64,000 nt of DNA from Amphimedon queenslandica (lineage: Eukaryota; Porifera; Demospongiae; Haplosclerida; Niphatidae): positions 66,432-130,431 of the forward strand of contig NW_003546254.1 in the NCBI RefSeq assembly GCF_000090795.2, read 5' to 3'. The translations under genes and the position numbers were made by a program. Below the pieces are notes generated by a model. It saw only the letters and a list, made by a program, of their open reading frames with translations. It was not told the DNA's origin and ran no database searches. Of this stretch, positions 35,054 through 46,135 are shown piece by piece (position 1 is the first letter of the stretch; every line of letters starts with the position of its first letter).

Positions 35054-36701
35054 ATGCAAAAGCCTCAGCCTACTTTAGAAGAAATGAAGCGGCAGCTACA
35101 AGATATTCCTGTCCGTACAAAGACCCCTCCAGATTCACTGATTCCTCCCCTCTCTGCTCCACCTCGCCTCACACAAGAAGGAATGTTTCTTGGCTTTATA
35201 ATCGAAAAAGAGTAAGTCTTCTACTGTGAGTAATTATTTACTGCAAGTACTTTATTTACCTCAGTCTGTTCTTGCTTCATTAGAACAGATTAACACCTCT
35301 TAATGTAATTTTAATACTATCATTACTATGCTTTCCCTCAGTTATGATAATATACCATAGTGCGCAATACATCTTAGCTAAACTGTTTAGGCGGGGGATT
35401 TCCCTTGGCTTCCCCCCCTAATAGACATATGGTGCCAATTTTGGTAAATGATAATGGTAATGTACTTCCTCTTTTTCCTTCTAGACCTGTTCGCCCCTTT
35501 AGAGCAGATTCAGACGTGGAGAGGGATGGTGGTGGCTTGTCAAAGATTAGAGATTCTGTTCGTCCTAGTTTTCGGGAGGAGAGGAGGCAGATTAAATTGA
35601 TTTCAACTCCAACAGAAAAAACTCCAGGACGCTATATATTTTACGACGAATCTGGAAGCAATACAGTGGTGAGTGTAAATGCAAATTTAGTAGTGGCAGT
35701 GTTTTTGAGAAACAATATTGAAAGCTGATAAAGTGAAATGAATTTATAATGAAGTGAAATAAACTTGTGATGATTAGATTGTTTGTATTATGATGTCCAT
35801 TAATTTAATATAGGAGTTTTATGCTGACAAAAGAATTCTTGAAGCGACTGACAATGGAGATGTGGTTACTGCTGTAGTATATGACAAAGATCCAGGAGAA
35901 GGTAGGTAGAAAATACATGTTATTAGTATTATGATAATAATAATAATAATAATAATATATGCTGCATAGGTAAATTCAATCTAAAGGCAATAAGCACAGA
36001 AACTAATTCGTACCAGATGAAAAATGAAAAAAATCATTGTATCTGCTTGGTCCTTAAAGACAACCGGCCAGAACTAGTCTCTCTTAGTGAGGTAAGGAGA
36101 AATTGAGAGAGAATGAGAGGAGTTATTCTCATACATTTTGTTCTAATAGACCGACATAAAGAGAGAGACCAATGTCATCCAATACTTGACTGTGTTCCAG
36201 TATGGTTCTGCTGACCACGACATTGCCATATTCTTTTCGTATGGAGAAGGAAAGAAACAATACAATTGCTACCTTATACCTCAAGCATCAGACGCTAAAG
36301 CCTCCTGCAAAGTCTGCCTCAAAATAGTTGACGTGACTAACAAGAATCAAGATCAACAGAGAGTGATTCATAGTCAATATGTGAACTTTACTACGAATCC
36401 CGAGACTTCTATCGACTCTACTGATGATGCTGAGCCTATCAAGCATCATCATATACTTTCCACCAACGACCCAGAGGCTAGGAATGGAGGAGGCACTCTT
36501 ACTCATTCCTTAGAGAGTTCAGCCTCTGGTGGAAGCAGCGATTCTGGGCAAGGATTATCTGTCAAAGATAGCAATGGCGAGAGCTCAGTCTCTGGTGGAA
36601 GCATTGATTCTGGATCATCCCTAAAAGATTGCAATGGCGGGAGTGGAGAGGGTGTGGGCGGTGGAGACGAGAGTGAGACTAGTAGTTTGGAACAATCTTA
36701 A
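35054..36701 (+). CDS. Unrecognised paralogue 1 of 3, possible IL-1/beta-trefoil-like protein
   Basis: Exons 35054-35211, 35485-35668, 35814-35901, 35970-36091, 36150-36701; 1,104 bp, 367 aa; intron phases 2,0,1,0. I do not recognise the family with certainty. The N-terminus (EEMKRQLQD) is a short helix-like segment, with no signal peptide and no membrane segment. The core (~residues 95-250) alternates short beta-like segments: RYIFYDESG, EFYADKRILEAT, VVTAVVYDKD, CICLVLKDNRPELVSL, YLTVFQYG, IAIFFSYG and QYNCYLIP. VLKDNRPEL is reminiscent of VLKDDKPTL in IL-1beta, and leaderless export is typical of IL-1 relatives. The C-terminal ~90 residues are a Ser/Gly/Asp-rich tail with an imperfect internal repeat (SSASGGSSDSG, SSVSGGSIDSG). 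Cytokine-like function is a hypothesis only. Confidence 0.75.
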
Positions 36702-36950
36702 AAGAACATTATACTTGACGAATTTTTTGCACACGTACATAGTCTTGCAAAGCCAGATCCGACTCTCCTGGCCCTGGCAATGCAAGACTAGCAACCCCTC
36801 TATTCTCCTTCATACTTTCCCCATTACTACCCCTTACATTATAGCATTAGATTTTAGTGTACTGTATTTTTGGGTGTAGCTGTAATACATTCCTTTTTAA
36901 ATTTTTTAATAATGAGATAACTATTATTAAATAATCATTTTTGGCTATGA

Positions 36951-36963
36951 ATAGTGTTTTACA
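36951..36963 (+). promoter_or_regulatory. Shared upstream box of paralogues 2 and 3 (copy before paralogue 2)
   Basis: TTGGCTATGAATA lies 67 bp before the start codon of paralogue 2. The identical 13-mer lies 91 bp before paralogue 3 (38907). Preserved between otherwise diverged flanks, it is a candidate core promoter element; ordinary descent from the duplication is the alternative. Nothing else is seen in the 316-bp gap 36702-37017. Confidence 0.45.
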
Positions 36964-37017
36964 TTATGAGACAAACAAACAAACGCGAGAAGCTAAGCAG
37001 AGTGAGAAGCAGTTATC

Positions 37018-38784
37018 ATGGCTATGTCTAAGCAAGAGCGGCCATCAATGGATGATATGCAGCGACAGTTGAGGAAATTCAAAGAAGATCCAAGTCAAGA
37101 AGTACCAGTAGATGTATTTCATGGGCTGATATTACATGAGAAAGGGTAAGGTTTCAATATCCTCCTTTGCCTTTGGCACCTGCTGGTACAAAGTGGAGCT
37201 TAAGCATTATCAACTACTGGGCCATTAGAATCCTTTTATAAACTAGGATGCAATTTTTGCATGTACTTTTGCTATAATAGCAAGCCACTGATAGCAAACC
37301 AACGGGCACCATTATTGACAGCTTTGTGTGTAGGATTCCCCCTTTACTCCCAAGATCCCCATAGTGAATATTACCTCCTATTCTTTCACATAATGTAAGC
37401 ATGCACTAACTCAAAGTTGTAAATTCTTTTGTCTTATGAATACGATTGTACTGATATATGATACTCTATGCCCTCTCACACTCACTGCACAGTTCTCAAG
37501 ACATTGTAGAGGGAGACGGTGGTTGCTTCTCAAGAGCAAAAGGCACCATCCATCAGTTGAGTGATGGAAGCACAATGAGAGAGACAAAAAAGAATATTGT
37601 TATAAAATCCATACCAAACGGAGACAATCCTGGAAGGATAGAAGTCCAAAGTGACAAAGGAAGCAAACCAATAGTAAGAGAGATGTGTGTACATATAAAG
37701 TACTTATATAGATAGAAAAAGCCTTAAGGCCCCCATACACGGTGCAACATTGTTGCTTGAAACTTTGTGGTTACTTTGATCTTGTTGCTTCAAGTTGAGC
37801 AGTGGTCAACTTGAAGCAACAAAGATCGAAGTAACCACAAAGTTTCAAGCAACAATGTTGCCCTTTGTATGGTGGCCTTAAGGTCTAAGGATTCTGTCCT
37901 TTCTATAATTGCTGCTTCATCACAGTGCTGTGAAAACATATCCAAAGGGCAGAGGTCTAGTAGCATTAATTTTGTTAGCTATATAGTCTGTATGCTTCAA
38001 TGATCTGAGCTGCTAATAGCCAATATTATATCCAACTATTACATCACACACTTACATGCACACAACAGGAATTCTACTCTGGTGAGAAAATCGTAGAAGC
38101 AACAGATCATGAAGTTATTGTTGCAGTGCCATATGGCCTTGACGATGATAGTAAGTATAATTTAAAATTAAATGATCCATGGAATATTTCTCTCCTGCAA
38201 ATAGGCGAGTTTCATCTAAGGCCAAAAAACACTGAAAGCGATCAGTATTTGATGGTAAATGAGAGTCAGCGCTGTATGTGTCTTAAAGTAAAAGATGGTG
38301 GAAATGAGCTAGTCTCTCTCACTGTGGTAAGGAAATTTCGAGCTGTACTACGAGTGAAGAGAGAATTTGACTATTAAATTTATCATAGGATGAAGCAGAG
38401 AGAGAAAAGTCTTGCATACATCGCTACATCACAGTGTACCAGGATGATTCCTTTTCAAGTCCCAACAACATTGCTCTTTTCTTTGCTTACAAGAAGGCAA
38501 ATCAAAAAATGTACAACTGCTATCTTGTTCCGAATGATGACTCAAGCAAGATCGATTTGCTTGAAATTGATGTGGACGGTAAGAACTATGATGAATTGAG
38601 AGTCTTGGATGAAAAATACCTCAAGTTCAGCACCAGTCCAAAAAGTCTTGAAAGTACTAGTGATGAAGAAAGAGTTCCCAATTCAGAGCCTGATAAAAAT
38701 ATTGCTACTGGTAATAATGGAGCCAGCCTTACCAGTTCACTTAGTGATCACAGTGTTCAGTGCAGCTCAGGAGACAAGAAATGA
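37018..38784 (+). CDS. Unrecognised paralogue 2 of 3, possible IL-1/beta-trefoil-like protein
   Basis: Exons 37018-37145, 37493-37673, 38069-38150, 38205-38326, 38389-38784; 909 bp, 302 aa; phases 2,0,1,0 as in its neighbours. It starts MAMSKQERPSMDDMQRQL, a Lys/Arg-rich helix-like segment without a hydrophobic signal. The core has NIVIKSIPNGDNPGR, EFYSGEKIVEATD, CMCLKVKDGGNELVSL, HRYITVYQDD, IALFFAYKKANQKMYNCYLV and EKYLKFS. From memory, IL-1Ra has FYLRNNQLVAG, MCLSCVKSGDETRLQLE, a segment ending in WFLCT and a last strand KFYFQ, in the same order. The ~50-residue tail is Ser/Asn/Asp-rich. Intron 2 holds the foldback element at 37724-37881. Exon 5 is nearly identical in stretches to that of paralogue 3, implying recent duplication or conversion. 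Confidence 0.75.
37724..37881. mobile_element. 158-bp foldback element (long hairpin)
   Basis: In intron 2 of paralogue 2. The arms GCAACATTGTTGCTTGAAAC and their inverted complement pair almost perfectly over about 55 bp around a ~7-bp loop (GCAGTGG). The outer ends TTAAGGCCCCCATACAC / GTATGGTGGCCTTAA match the small element at 26420. A transcribed hairpin could be a small-RNA source, but the shared ends favour a transposable foldback. Confidence 0.7.
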
Positions 38785-38906
38785 AAGATAGTTTTCACTT
38801 TTCAAACATTTATATCTTCTGCTTTTTATCTTATTAGTTATTATACATTAACATTTCTATTAGCTCTTTTTGATTTAATAATAGCACTGTACTGTATTAT
38901 CCTTAA

Positions 38907-38919
38907 TTGGCTATGAATA
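38907..38919 (+). promoter_or_regulatory. Shared upstream box of paralogues 2 and 3 (copy before paralogue 3)
   Basis: TTGGCTATGAATA, identical to 36951-36963 and followed in both places by a purine-rich GACAAAC/GGCAAAAC stretch that probably belongs to the 5' UTR. Confidence 0.45.
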
Positions 38920-38997
38920 ATTAATGAGGCAAAACAAAACGGAGACACTTTGTTTGTCGAAGTCACTTTGTCTAGCAGAGCCAAGTCAACAGATCAT

Positions 38998-40806
38998 ATG
39001 CAGGGACAGCCGATGGAGATCAGCACTCAAAGTCAAGAAATATTTCATGGATTCTTATTATTTGTGAAAGAGTAAGCCTAGGTTCCTATCTACAGTAAGC
39101 CAGATTATCTAGTCTAGAGTTTCATCACTGAATGATGCTGCATACAGCCATGACTATTCTGCATAGGCTCAGTGCAGCTTTAAACTAAAGGCCACGCCTG
39201 ACTAGCTTTAGCTCAGCTATAAGTTTTGTTTGCAATCTTAACCTTTTCAAAAGAGTGTGATTTTCAGTATCTATTCATTATATGCTTGATTCCCTGATGG
39301 CTTCACAGCTTGTGCAGAAAAAGTTGTAAGGATTCCCCTCTCTGCTCCCAATGAATATCACCTCCTATTCTTTCACATACTGTAACTGCATGTAGCAATG
39401 TGTGAGAGCTGTATAGTGCTAAATTCTTTTGCCTTATGAATATTATGATTGTACTAATATGATACTCTTTACCCTCTTTTCTTTCTCTCATATACACACA
39501 TGGACATCTATAGATCTGAAGAGCCTATGGTACAAGATGGAGGTAGCCAATCAAGGATAAAAGTTGTGGAAGGTGGCACAATAACAGCAGCAAAGAAAAA
39601 AATAGTAATAAGATCCATACCAAAAGGAGACAGTCCAGGAAGGATGAAAGTCCAGTGTAGCATGGCATGTACAGCAACAGGAAACAAAGCAATAGTAAGA
39701 GTTTAGTTATCAGTTATACACCCACGCTTACTGCTAACTCCCACTCCTATGGTGCTTTTATCTAGCAAACTCCTACTCCTACTTTTATTAGGTCCCATTA
39801 TACCATAGGCTACCCATGCACATGAAATAAGAACAAGTAGTTCTATGAGAATTAGAGCCTCTAAGGTCTAAGTAGATAATGCTTCCTTTATCAAGAAGAT
39901 TAATAGTGTCTTTGTTGATTCAACAATAGATTCAACATAGGCCGCAAAGGTCTAATATTGTTTGTTATATTATTATACTATTGAATTGAAACAAAAACAG
40001 GCCGATACTATAATTACTGTTATGAAAAGCTAATGTATACTTGTCCACACACACACATACACACACCATGCAGGAGTTCACTTCTAGTGATGACAAAATC
40101 CTAATTGAAACAAAAAAGAAAGTTACTATTGCAACACCTTACAGCCCAGACAGTGATGGTAAGCAATACTTTATACCGGTAATAGTCTTAATAGACCAAT
40201 ATCGTAATAAAATAAAATGACTTATATATAATAGGTGAGTTTTATCTAAAGGCAAAAAATACAGATAAAAATGAATATATGATGGTGAATGGTAGCCAGT
40301 ACTGTGTGTGCCTTGTAATTAAAGAGGATAGGATTGAGCTAGTCCCACTTGAAGAGGTAAGGAAAGGTTGCAGTTTGGAGCTGTAATTATGCACATTTTA
40401 TTTATAGCATGAAGCAGAGAGAGAAAAGTCTTTCAGCGGCATACATCGCTACATCACAGTGTATCAGGATAACTCCTCTAAAAGTTTCAACAATACTGCT
40501 CTTTTCTTTACTTACAAGAAGGCAGATCAAAAAACATACAACTGCTATCTTGTCCCGAATGATAGCCATGACAAACTTGAATTGGACGAAAAGGAAGTGG
40601 AAGGTAAAAGCTATGACGAATTGAGAGTCTTGTATAAAAGCTACCTCAAGTTTCACACTCAAACCATCAGTCCAGATTCATTGCTAAAGTGTGATTCTGA
40701 TCAGGTTCCTGATAAAAAGATTGCTGCTGGTAATAACGAGGCCAGTCCCACTGGTTCATTTACTGCGAGTCTTGACAGTGGACATGGTTCAGGAGAAAAG
40801 GAATAA
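38998..40806 (+). CDS. Unrecognised paralogue 3 of 3, possible IL-1/beta-trefoil-like protein
   Basis: Exons 38998-39071, 39514-39694, 40074-40158, 40235-40356, 40408-40806; 861 bp, 286 aa; phases 2,0,1,0. The ATG at 38998 aligns with an internal Met of paralogue 2 (DMQRQL versus HMQGQP). No upstream ATG in this frame was found, so the N-terminus is about 14 residues shorter. Core landmarks: KIVIRSIPKGDSPGR, EFTSSDDKILIET, CVCLVIKEDRIELVPLEE, HRYITVYQDNS, TALFFTYKKADQKTYNCYLV and KSYLKFHT. The tail is Ser/Gly-rich. No signal peptide or membrane segment. It ends 187 bp from the stop of convergent POP1. Family and function are unproven. Confidence 0.75.
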
Positions 40807-40993
40807 GTAACGAGAATAGATTTCATAATGCTTCCTTATTTTTAAATAGCTATTAGAAAAACTTTCATTTTTAATCAAACAAAATAATTATAGCATTTTT
40901 CTTTTTAGCTAGGTTTAATAACATTTCTATTATTAATTACATTATATCATTTTTCATTAATATGTTTAGTTTAGTTACATTATTAATAGAATA

Positions 40994-43900
40994 TTAATTC
41001 CTCCATAAATACAAGTTAACATGCACCATGTAATACTGAGTAGAATGACCTCGTACAAGAGCAACCACACTCCCAGCTTTTGCCTGATGAGCCAACCGAC
41101 ACAACTCCACCCACCAGTGAAGTGAGAGATGACCGACGCCCACACAGCGAGAGTAAGTGTGACTGTAACCAACAGTCTGTCCAATATAACCTATCGTCTG
41201 TCTAGAGGTAGTGGGCGGAGTCAATCTAAATACAATATCAGGAGTTTGGATGAGATCTAAAAATGTAAAAAAAAGATTTATACACACATGTACATTGTAT
41301 GTTACAAATTTTGGAGCAACTTTAAAATTCTTTTTAAAAATCCAACTTTGATCAAACTTTCTATACAACATAAGAGCATGTATGTATGTACTTACCTTTC
41401 TCCTCTTGTGTGAGCTCACACTCACCCTCTCCTCTCAACCTGTTCTTCCTCTGAAGTGCCTTCTTCCTCTTTTTATTCAAATCCTTCATCTCCTTACGGT
41501 TCATCGAGTATACTCCGCTATAAATCACGCCTCCTTCAAAAAACGTCAGGCCCCTTGGGGCTAGAGGCTCACACGGTCCCAGAAACCCTCGCCCATCGGC
41601 CGAGAGGTGAGAAGAAATATCGGAGAAAGTCGGGAGAGAAATGAGAGACTGAGGCGGGATTTTTCCATGAGAAGCAACTTCACAAAGAACCGTTACTAAG
41701 CAACGAGGGTTATCACTAAGCAACCGATTGATACCATGCCGTGAAAGAATATCAGTAAAGTTTAAAGAAAGAGCCTCACTACTGATTAATTCTGATCTGA
41801 AACCTTCCAAGATATCTATCAAGGAAGACTGTCTTACAACATGAAAAGAAATACATTTATCAGTAGAGATCATGACCCCATCATCATGTCTCTCTACTTC
41901 CTTTACATTTTCTTCCTTCATCTCTACTTCCAATTTTATTTTCTTTTCCGGTTGATTGAACTCATTTGAGTCACTACTAGAAATAGAGTCCATTAGTTCC
42001 TTCCACTGAGGAAGAAATGGACTGGCAATCCTCAACTTTCCAAAGTTTGGTCTCTTATCCGGAGGATAGCGTCCATATTGGGACGAGCATTCAGAAAGGG
42101 TCTGGATCTCTTCATCCCGCCCGGCAACCGTATCCGGGTAATCCCGTGGGAACAAAGGAGAGAGATTCTCAAGGTGACAACAAGTGTTAAGCTCGTTAAA
42201 CCCGAGGGGGCGGGCCCCGCGATAGATTAACGATATCCAAAAGGACATGCCCCAACGAGACGGCAATATAACATCCCACCCACTAATAAGCTGTTTGTGC
42301 GGATGGGAATGGTAATCAAGTGTGTGGGCGTGAATTGAATCAGGTAGGCAGAGTGTATCAGGATATTGTCTTTTAATTAACATTAAAGGTAGGACGCTGG
42401 TTTCATGTCCTAAGTTAATACTCTCTGGCTTTAGAAAATATTTTCCTCTAACTTCGTTGATGATATGATCAGGTAGCTGTGATAATGATGAATCACTTCT
42501 CACACTTTCGTCCCAAATGAACGGAAATTGAGTGGGTGTGGTCAATGATGGATGTGGCCAGGAAGAGACCAAATCAATTTCAAGAGAATCAGTTTGTTCT
42601 ACATGTACATGTACATCTTCCTCGATCTCCTCTCCCTCCCTCTCTCCTCTCTCTTTTATCTTTACCAACTCCGACTCCAGATCCTTCAACAATGCCTCCA
42701 AGTCCTTCTTATTCTCACTCCCTTCCTGTGCAGGAGGACAACCGGTTGATCCTCTCTTAACAGGTAGGGTAAGACGAGGATCAGAGGAGAAGAGAGAGAG
42801 TACAGAACCATTTGGAAACATGTCACAAGACTCTGTATTAACATTGTATAATTCATTTAATCTATGAGCATCTTCTAGGGTCACCCTCTCAACCCACCAG
42901 CCCCGGGACTGACTCGTTTGAGAAAACTCGGCCCATTTTGGTAAAGATCGTAAATATACTAATCCTTCGCTATCAGCAGCCGCTGCTTGGGGTGTGCTTG
43001 TATCTGGGGCTGACTGAGTTGATAATTCTTTAACGGGCGGAGCCGACAGTATTGAGGTGATAACGAGGTGAGAATGAGGGCCGACTAATCGAAATCGTAA
43101 AAGGTCAGGGACAACTTTAAAACTTAAAATATTTCTCTCTTTGTCGTTTTCCTGATTATTTATTTCGCCAATTATCTCTTTTATTTCGTTCACTATTGCT
43201 GGTAGGCACCAGACCCATAGTTTACAAGAGTTGTCCAAAGTGTTTGGCTGCCATAGCAGTAGAACCTGACCCACCGAACAATGAGGATACGTGAAAGGAT
43301 GATACATAATTGTCACACCTTCTTTGAGGCCATTGATAACATCAAGAGAATGGAAATCTAGAGAGAAGAATAACAGATACACTAACTTGTATCAAAGTTA
43401 CACACAAAGCTCTATTTCCTAAAAACCTTAGCAAGCATGCATAGAGCTGGATCTTTTTAAAATTTGTAAAACAATTTAGGCTCAGTAAAGAAGAATTATT
43501 TCTCCGCTTCTCTCTCTCTCTCTCTCTCTTACCACTGTCCTTGCTAAAAGCACAGCTCAGTTTCTCAACCATCATTGATCTAGTACTGCCTTCAACTTCA
43601 ATGCAGGCCATATAAGAAATATCCTTAAAAAATTAATATCATTTAACAAAATAATTATTACTAAACACATGTAATTATGTTGTGTAGAAAGTTTGACCTG
43701 ATACTGATCAAATTTTGATTTTTAAAAAATTTTTAAGTTGCTCAAAAACCGGGCTAAAGTCCCTGTACTATAATAGTACAGGTTTTTCGGCAAAATATTT
43801 TTCCTGGTACATAATTATACATGTACTTAACTACTTATGTTGCATAGAAAGTTTGAACTGATTCAGTCCAATTTTGGATTCTTAACAAATTTTAAAAAGT

Positions 43901-46067
43901 TGCTCCAAATATACCAGTTTGCAATAGGAGAGAATTCTTAATTGCTACAATAAATGTGTTTGAGTTGATTTCAATCAAAATTTGAAGTCAAGTTGCATAC
44001 TTTTCGCTTACTTAGCGAACCCCTGAACCAGCTTCAATTCAATAGACACACACAATTAAGTGATAATATAACCATATTACATAATGATTATATCACCCAA
44101 TGCACTCACTTACAGATATCAGTGTCCCTTTCTTCATGAATCTATAATTAACACGCTTCCCTTTACTAAAAGACTCCAGTGGGATCTTGTATCCCCATTT
44201 AATTCCCATACGCATCCTCTTTGCGTGCCAGATGTGGGTCTCAAGCCATTTCTTTCCATCCTTTTGTCTCTTGAGATAGTCTTCCCTGCTGTTGCACTTT
44301 TTACGCTTCTGTTTCTTCTTCTTTTTCTTCGCTAGACTGCCATCGCTTGATTCTTCTAACTGGAAGTAATAATAATGAATTAAAATCTTTCTGAATAGCA
44401 TAAGGACATCAATATGCATTAAAAAATTAATAAAATTGGAGGTAATTTCAGAGCCATTTTTTGAGAAAAAACTTGCTTTTTTAAAAAATTGGCTCATTTT
44501 TAAAAATGCTCATAACTCGAAAATTAGTTGTCTGAGTTAGTTCAAACTTTTCACACAGCATAAGGATGTCAATATGTATCAGAAAATGTAATAAAAATTT
44601 GGGGCAATTATGGAGCCATTTTTTGGAAAAAACCATGGGCTATAGCCTTGGGTATTTTTCAGAATTTTAGCATTTTCTTAAAATGGCTGCGACTCAAAAA
44701 TATTTGTCGGAATCACCTCAAACTTTCTACACAGCATAAGGACATCAATATGTATCAGAAAATGTAATATAAATTTGGGGTAATTTCGGGGCCATTTTTT
44801 TGGAAAAACCATGGGCTATAGCCTTGGGTATTTTTGAGAATTTTAGCATTTTCTTAAAATGGCCGCAACTCAAAAAATATTTGTCAGAAACAGTTCAAAC
44901 TTTTCACACAGCATAAGAACATCAATATGTATCAGAAAATGTAATAAAAATTTGGAGTAATTTTGGAGCCATTTTTTGGAAGCCTTGGGTATTTTTCAGA
45001 AATTTGGCATTTTCTTAAAATGGTCATAACTCAAAAAATTGAAGTCAGAATCACCTCAAACTTGCTACACAGCATAAGGACATCAATATGTATCAGAAAA
45101 TGTAATAAAAATTGGGGGTAATTTCGGAGCCATTTTTTGGAAAAAACTATGGGCTATAGCCTTGTGTATTTTTTAAAAATTGGCTCGTTTTAAAAAACGC
45201 TCATAACTCAAAAATTATTTGTTGGAATCAGCTCAAACTTTCCACACAGCATAAGGACATCAATATGTATCAAAAAATGTAATAAAAATTGGAGGTAATT
45301 TCGGAGCCATTTTTTGCAAAAAACCATGGGCTATAGCCTTGGGTATTTTCAGAATTTTCACATTTTCTTAAAATGGCCATAACTCGAAAAATATTCGTCA
45401 GAAACAGCTCAAACTTGCTACACAGCATAAGGACATCAATATGTATCAAAAAATGTAATAAAAATTGGGGGTAATTTCGGAGCCATTTTTTGCAAAAAAC
45501 CATGGGCTATAGCCTTGGGTATTTTTCAAAAATTGGCTTATTTTTTAAAATGCTCATAACTCAAAAATTGTTTGTCAGAATCAGCTCAAACTTTCCACAC
45601 AGCATAAGTACATCAATATGCATCAGAAAATGTAATAAAAATTTGGGGTGATTTCAGAGCCATTTATGCACACCACTTACAGAACCTGTTTCACTATTAA
45701 TCCCATCCCTTACCTCAGCAGCTGCCATTTCCCTCTCTCTCCACGGAAGACGCGAGACTTTAAAACTCATCGCTCTCCGTCTCATGTGACGCGGGAGCTT
45801 CTGGAAGGTTCTCTTGGCGCCTCCTTTGTTACGGACAGCCCAGAGCATACTACTGAACTCTTTAGCACGAGCAGAAAGGAAATCAAAGGCCTGTAATGCT
45901 TCCACATCCTCTTCCTTGTCATCCTGTACCTTGAGGACGCTCTGTGGCTCATTCCGGCGGTTATATTCCTTCCTTTTAGCTTTCCCTCCTTTCGCTGGCT
46001 TCATTGCCTGACTCTCTTTCCCTTTCTTTGTAGTGCAAGTCGAGGGAGTAGAGTCTTCAGCCTCCAT
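40994..46067 (-). CDS. POP1: Ribonuclease P/MRP protein subunit POP1
   Basis: Exons (minus order): 46067-45681, 44359-44114, 43623-43533, 43357-41396, 41256-40994; 2,949 bp, 982 aa, against 1,024 in human. POP1 is the largest protein of RNase P and RNase MRP and acts in tRNA and rRNA processing in the nucleus/nucleolus. Landmarks: FLSARAKEF and LPRHMRRRAMSF at the N-terminus; WLETHIWHAKRM and KWGYKIP; SYMACIEVEG; and the POPLD segment GMSFWISLIYRGARPLGF with FPRDYPDT. A C-terminal IGYIGQTVGYSH...GVGHLSL follows. Lys-rich runs (LAKKKKKKQKRKKC) fit nuclear targeting. Intron 1 is almost entirely satellite repeat. Confidence 0.95.
43640..43950 (-). repeat. Two diverged, inverted relatives of the dispersed repeat
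   Basis: In a POP1 intron. GTTGTGTAGAAAGTTTGACC and GTTGCATAGAAAGTTTGAAC recur ~163 bp apart; both are reverse complements of the CAAACTTTCTACACAACATA core. A short palindrome (CCTGTACTATAATAGTACAGG) lies at 43772-43792. Confidence 0.7.
44380..45660 (+). repeat. ~177-bp satellite array filling POP1 intron 1
   Basis: The CATAAGGACATCAATATGTA box (with variants) recurs at ~44397, 44557, 44733, 44910, 45071, 45248, 45424 and 45601. Spacing is 176-177 bp except two steps of ~160 bp that mark internal deletions. The orientation on the plus strand is the same as in the arrays at 0.8-1.5 kb and 27-28.6 kb, although the host gene is on the minus strand. Confidence 0.92.
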
Positions 46068-46135
46068 GATGGGAGCACGTGGGTAGCCAGTATACAAAGG
46101 AATACGGATAATATTTTTTAATATACGGAGACAAA
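46068..46135. promoter_or_regulatory. 68-bp gap between divergent POP1 and PITHD1
   Basis: The start codons are 68 bp apart, so both 5' UTRs and the promoter must fit here or overlap the opposite gene. It contains AATATTTTTTAATATA, an AT-rich core. The POP1 ATG at 46067 is in good context (A at -3, G at +4); the upstream in-frame codon at 46097 is TTG. Confidence 0.6.

Noticed and set aside
37724-37881. Pre-microRNA reading of the hairpin
   Set aside because: The shared terminal motif with a second palindrome in TDH favours a foldback transposon. Arms of ~70 bp with nearly perfect pairing are atypical for a conserved microRNA, and nothing shows processing.
44093-45503. Repeated minus-strand open frames over the satellites ([20 protein letters not shown]), with 177 = 59 x 3
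   Set aside because: Periods vary between 176 and 178 (and 160), the frames stop or shift within one or two monomers, and the same words appear wherever the satellite lies. The openness comes from AT-rich repeat sequence, not from a gene.
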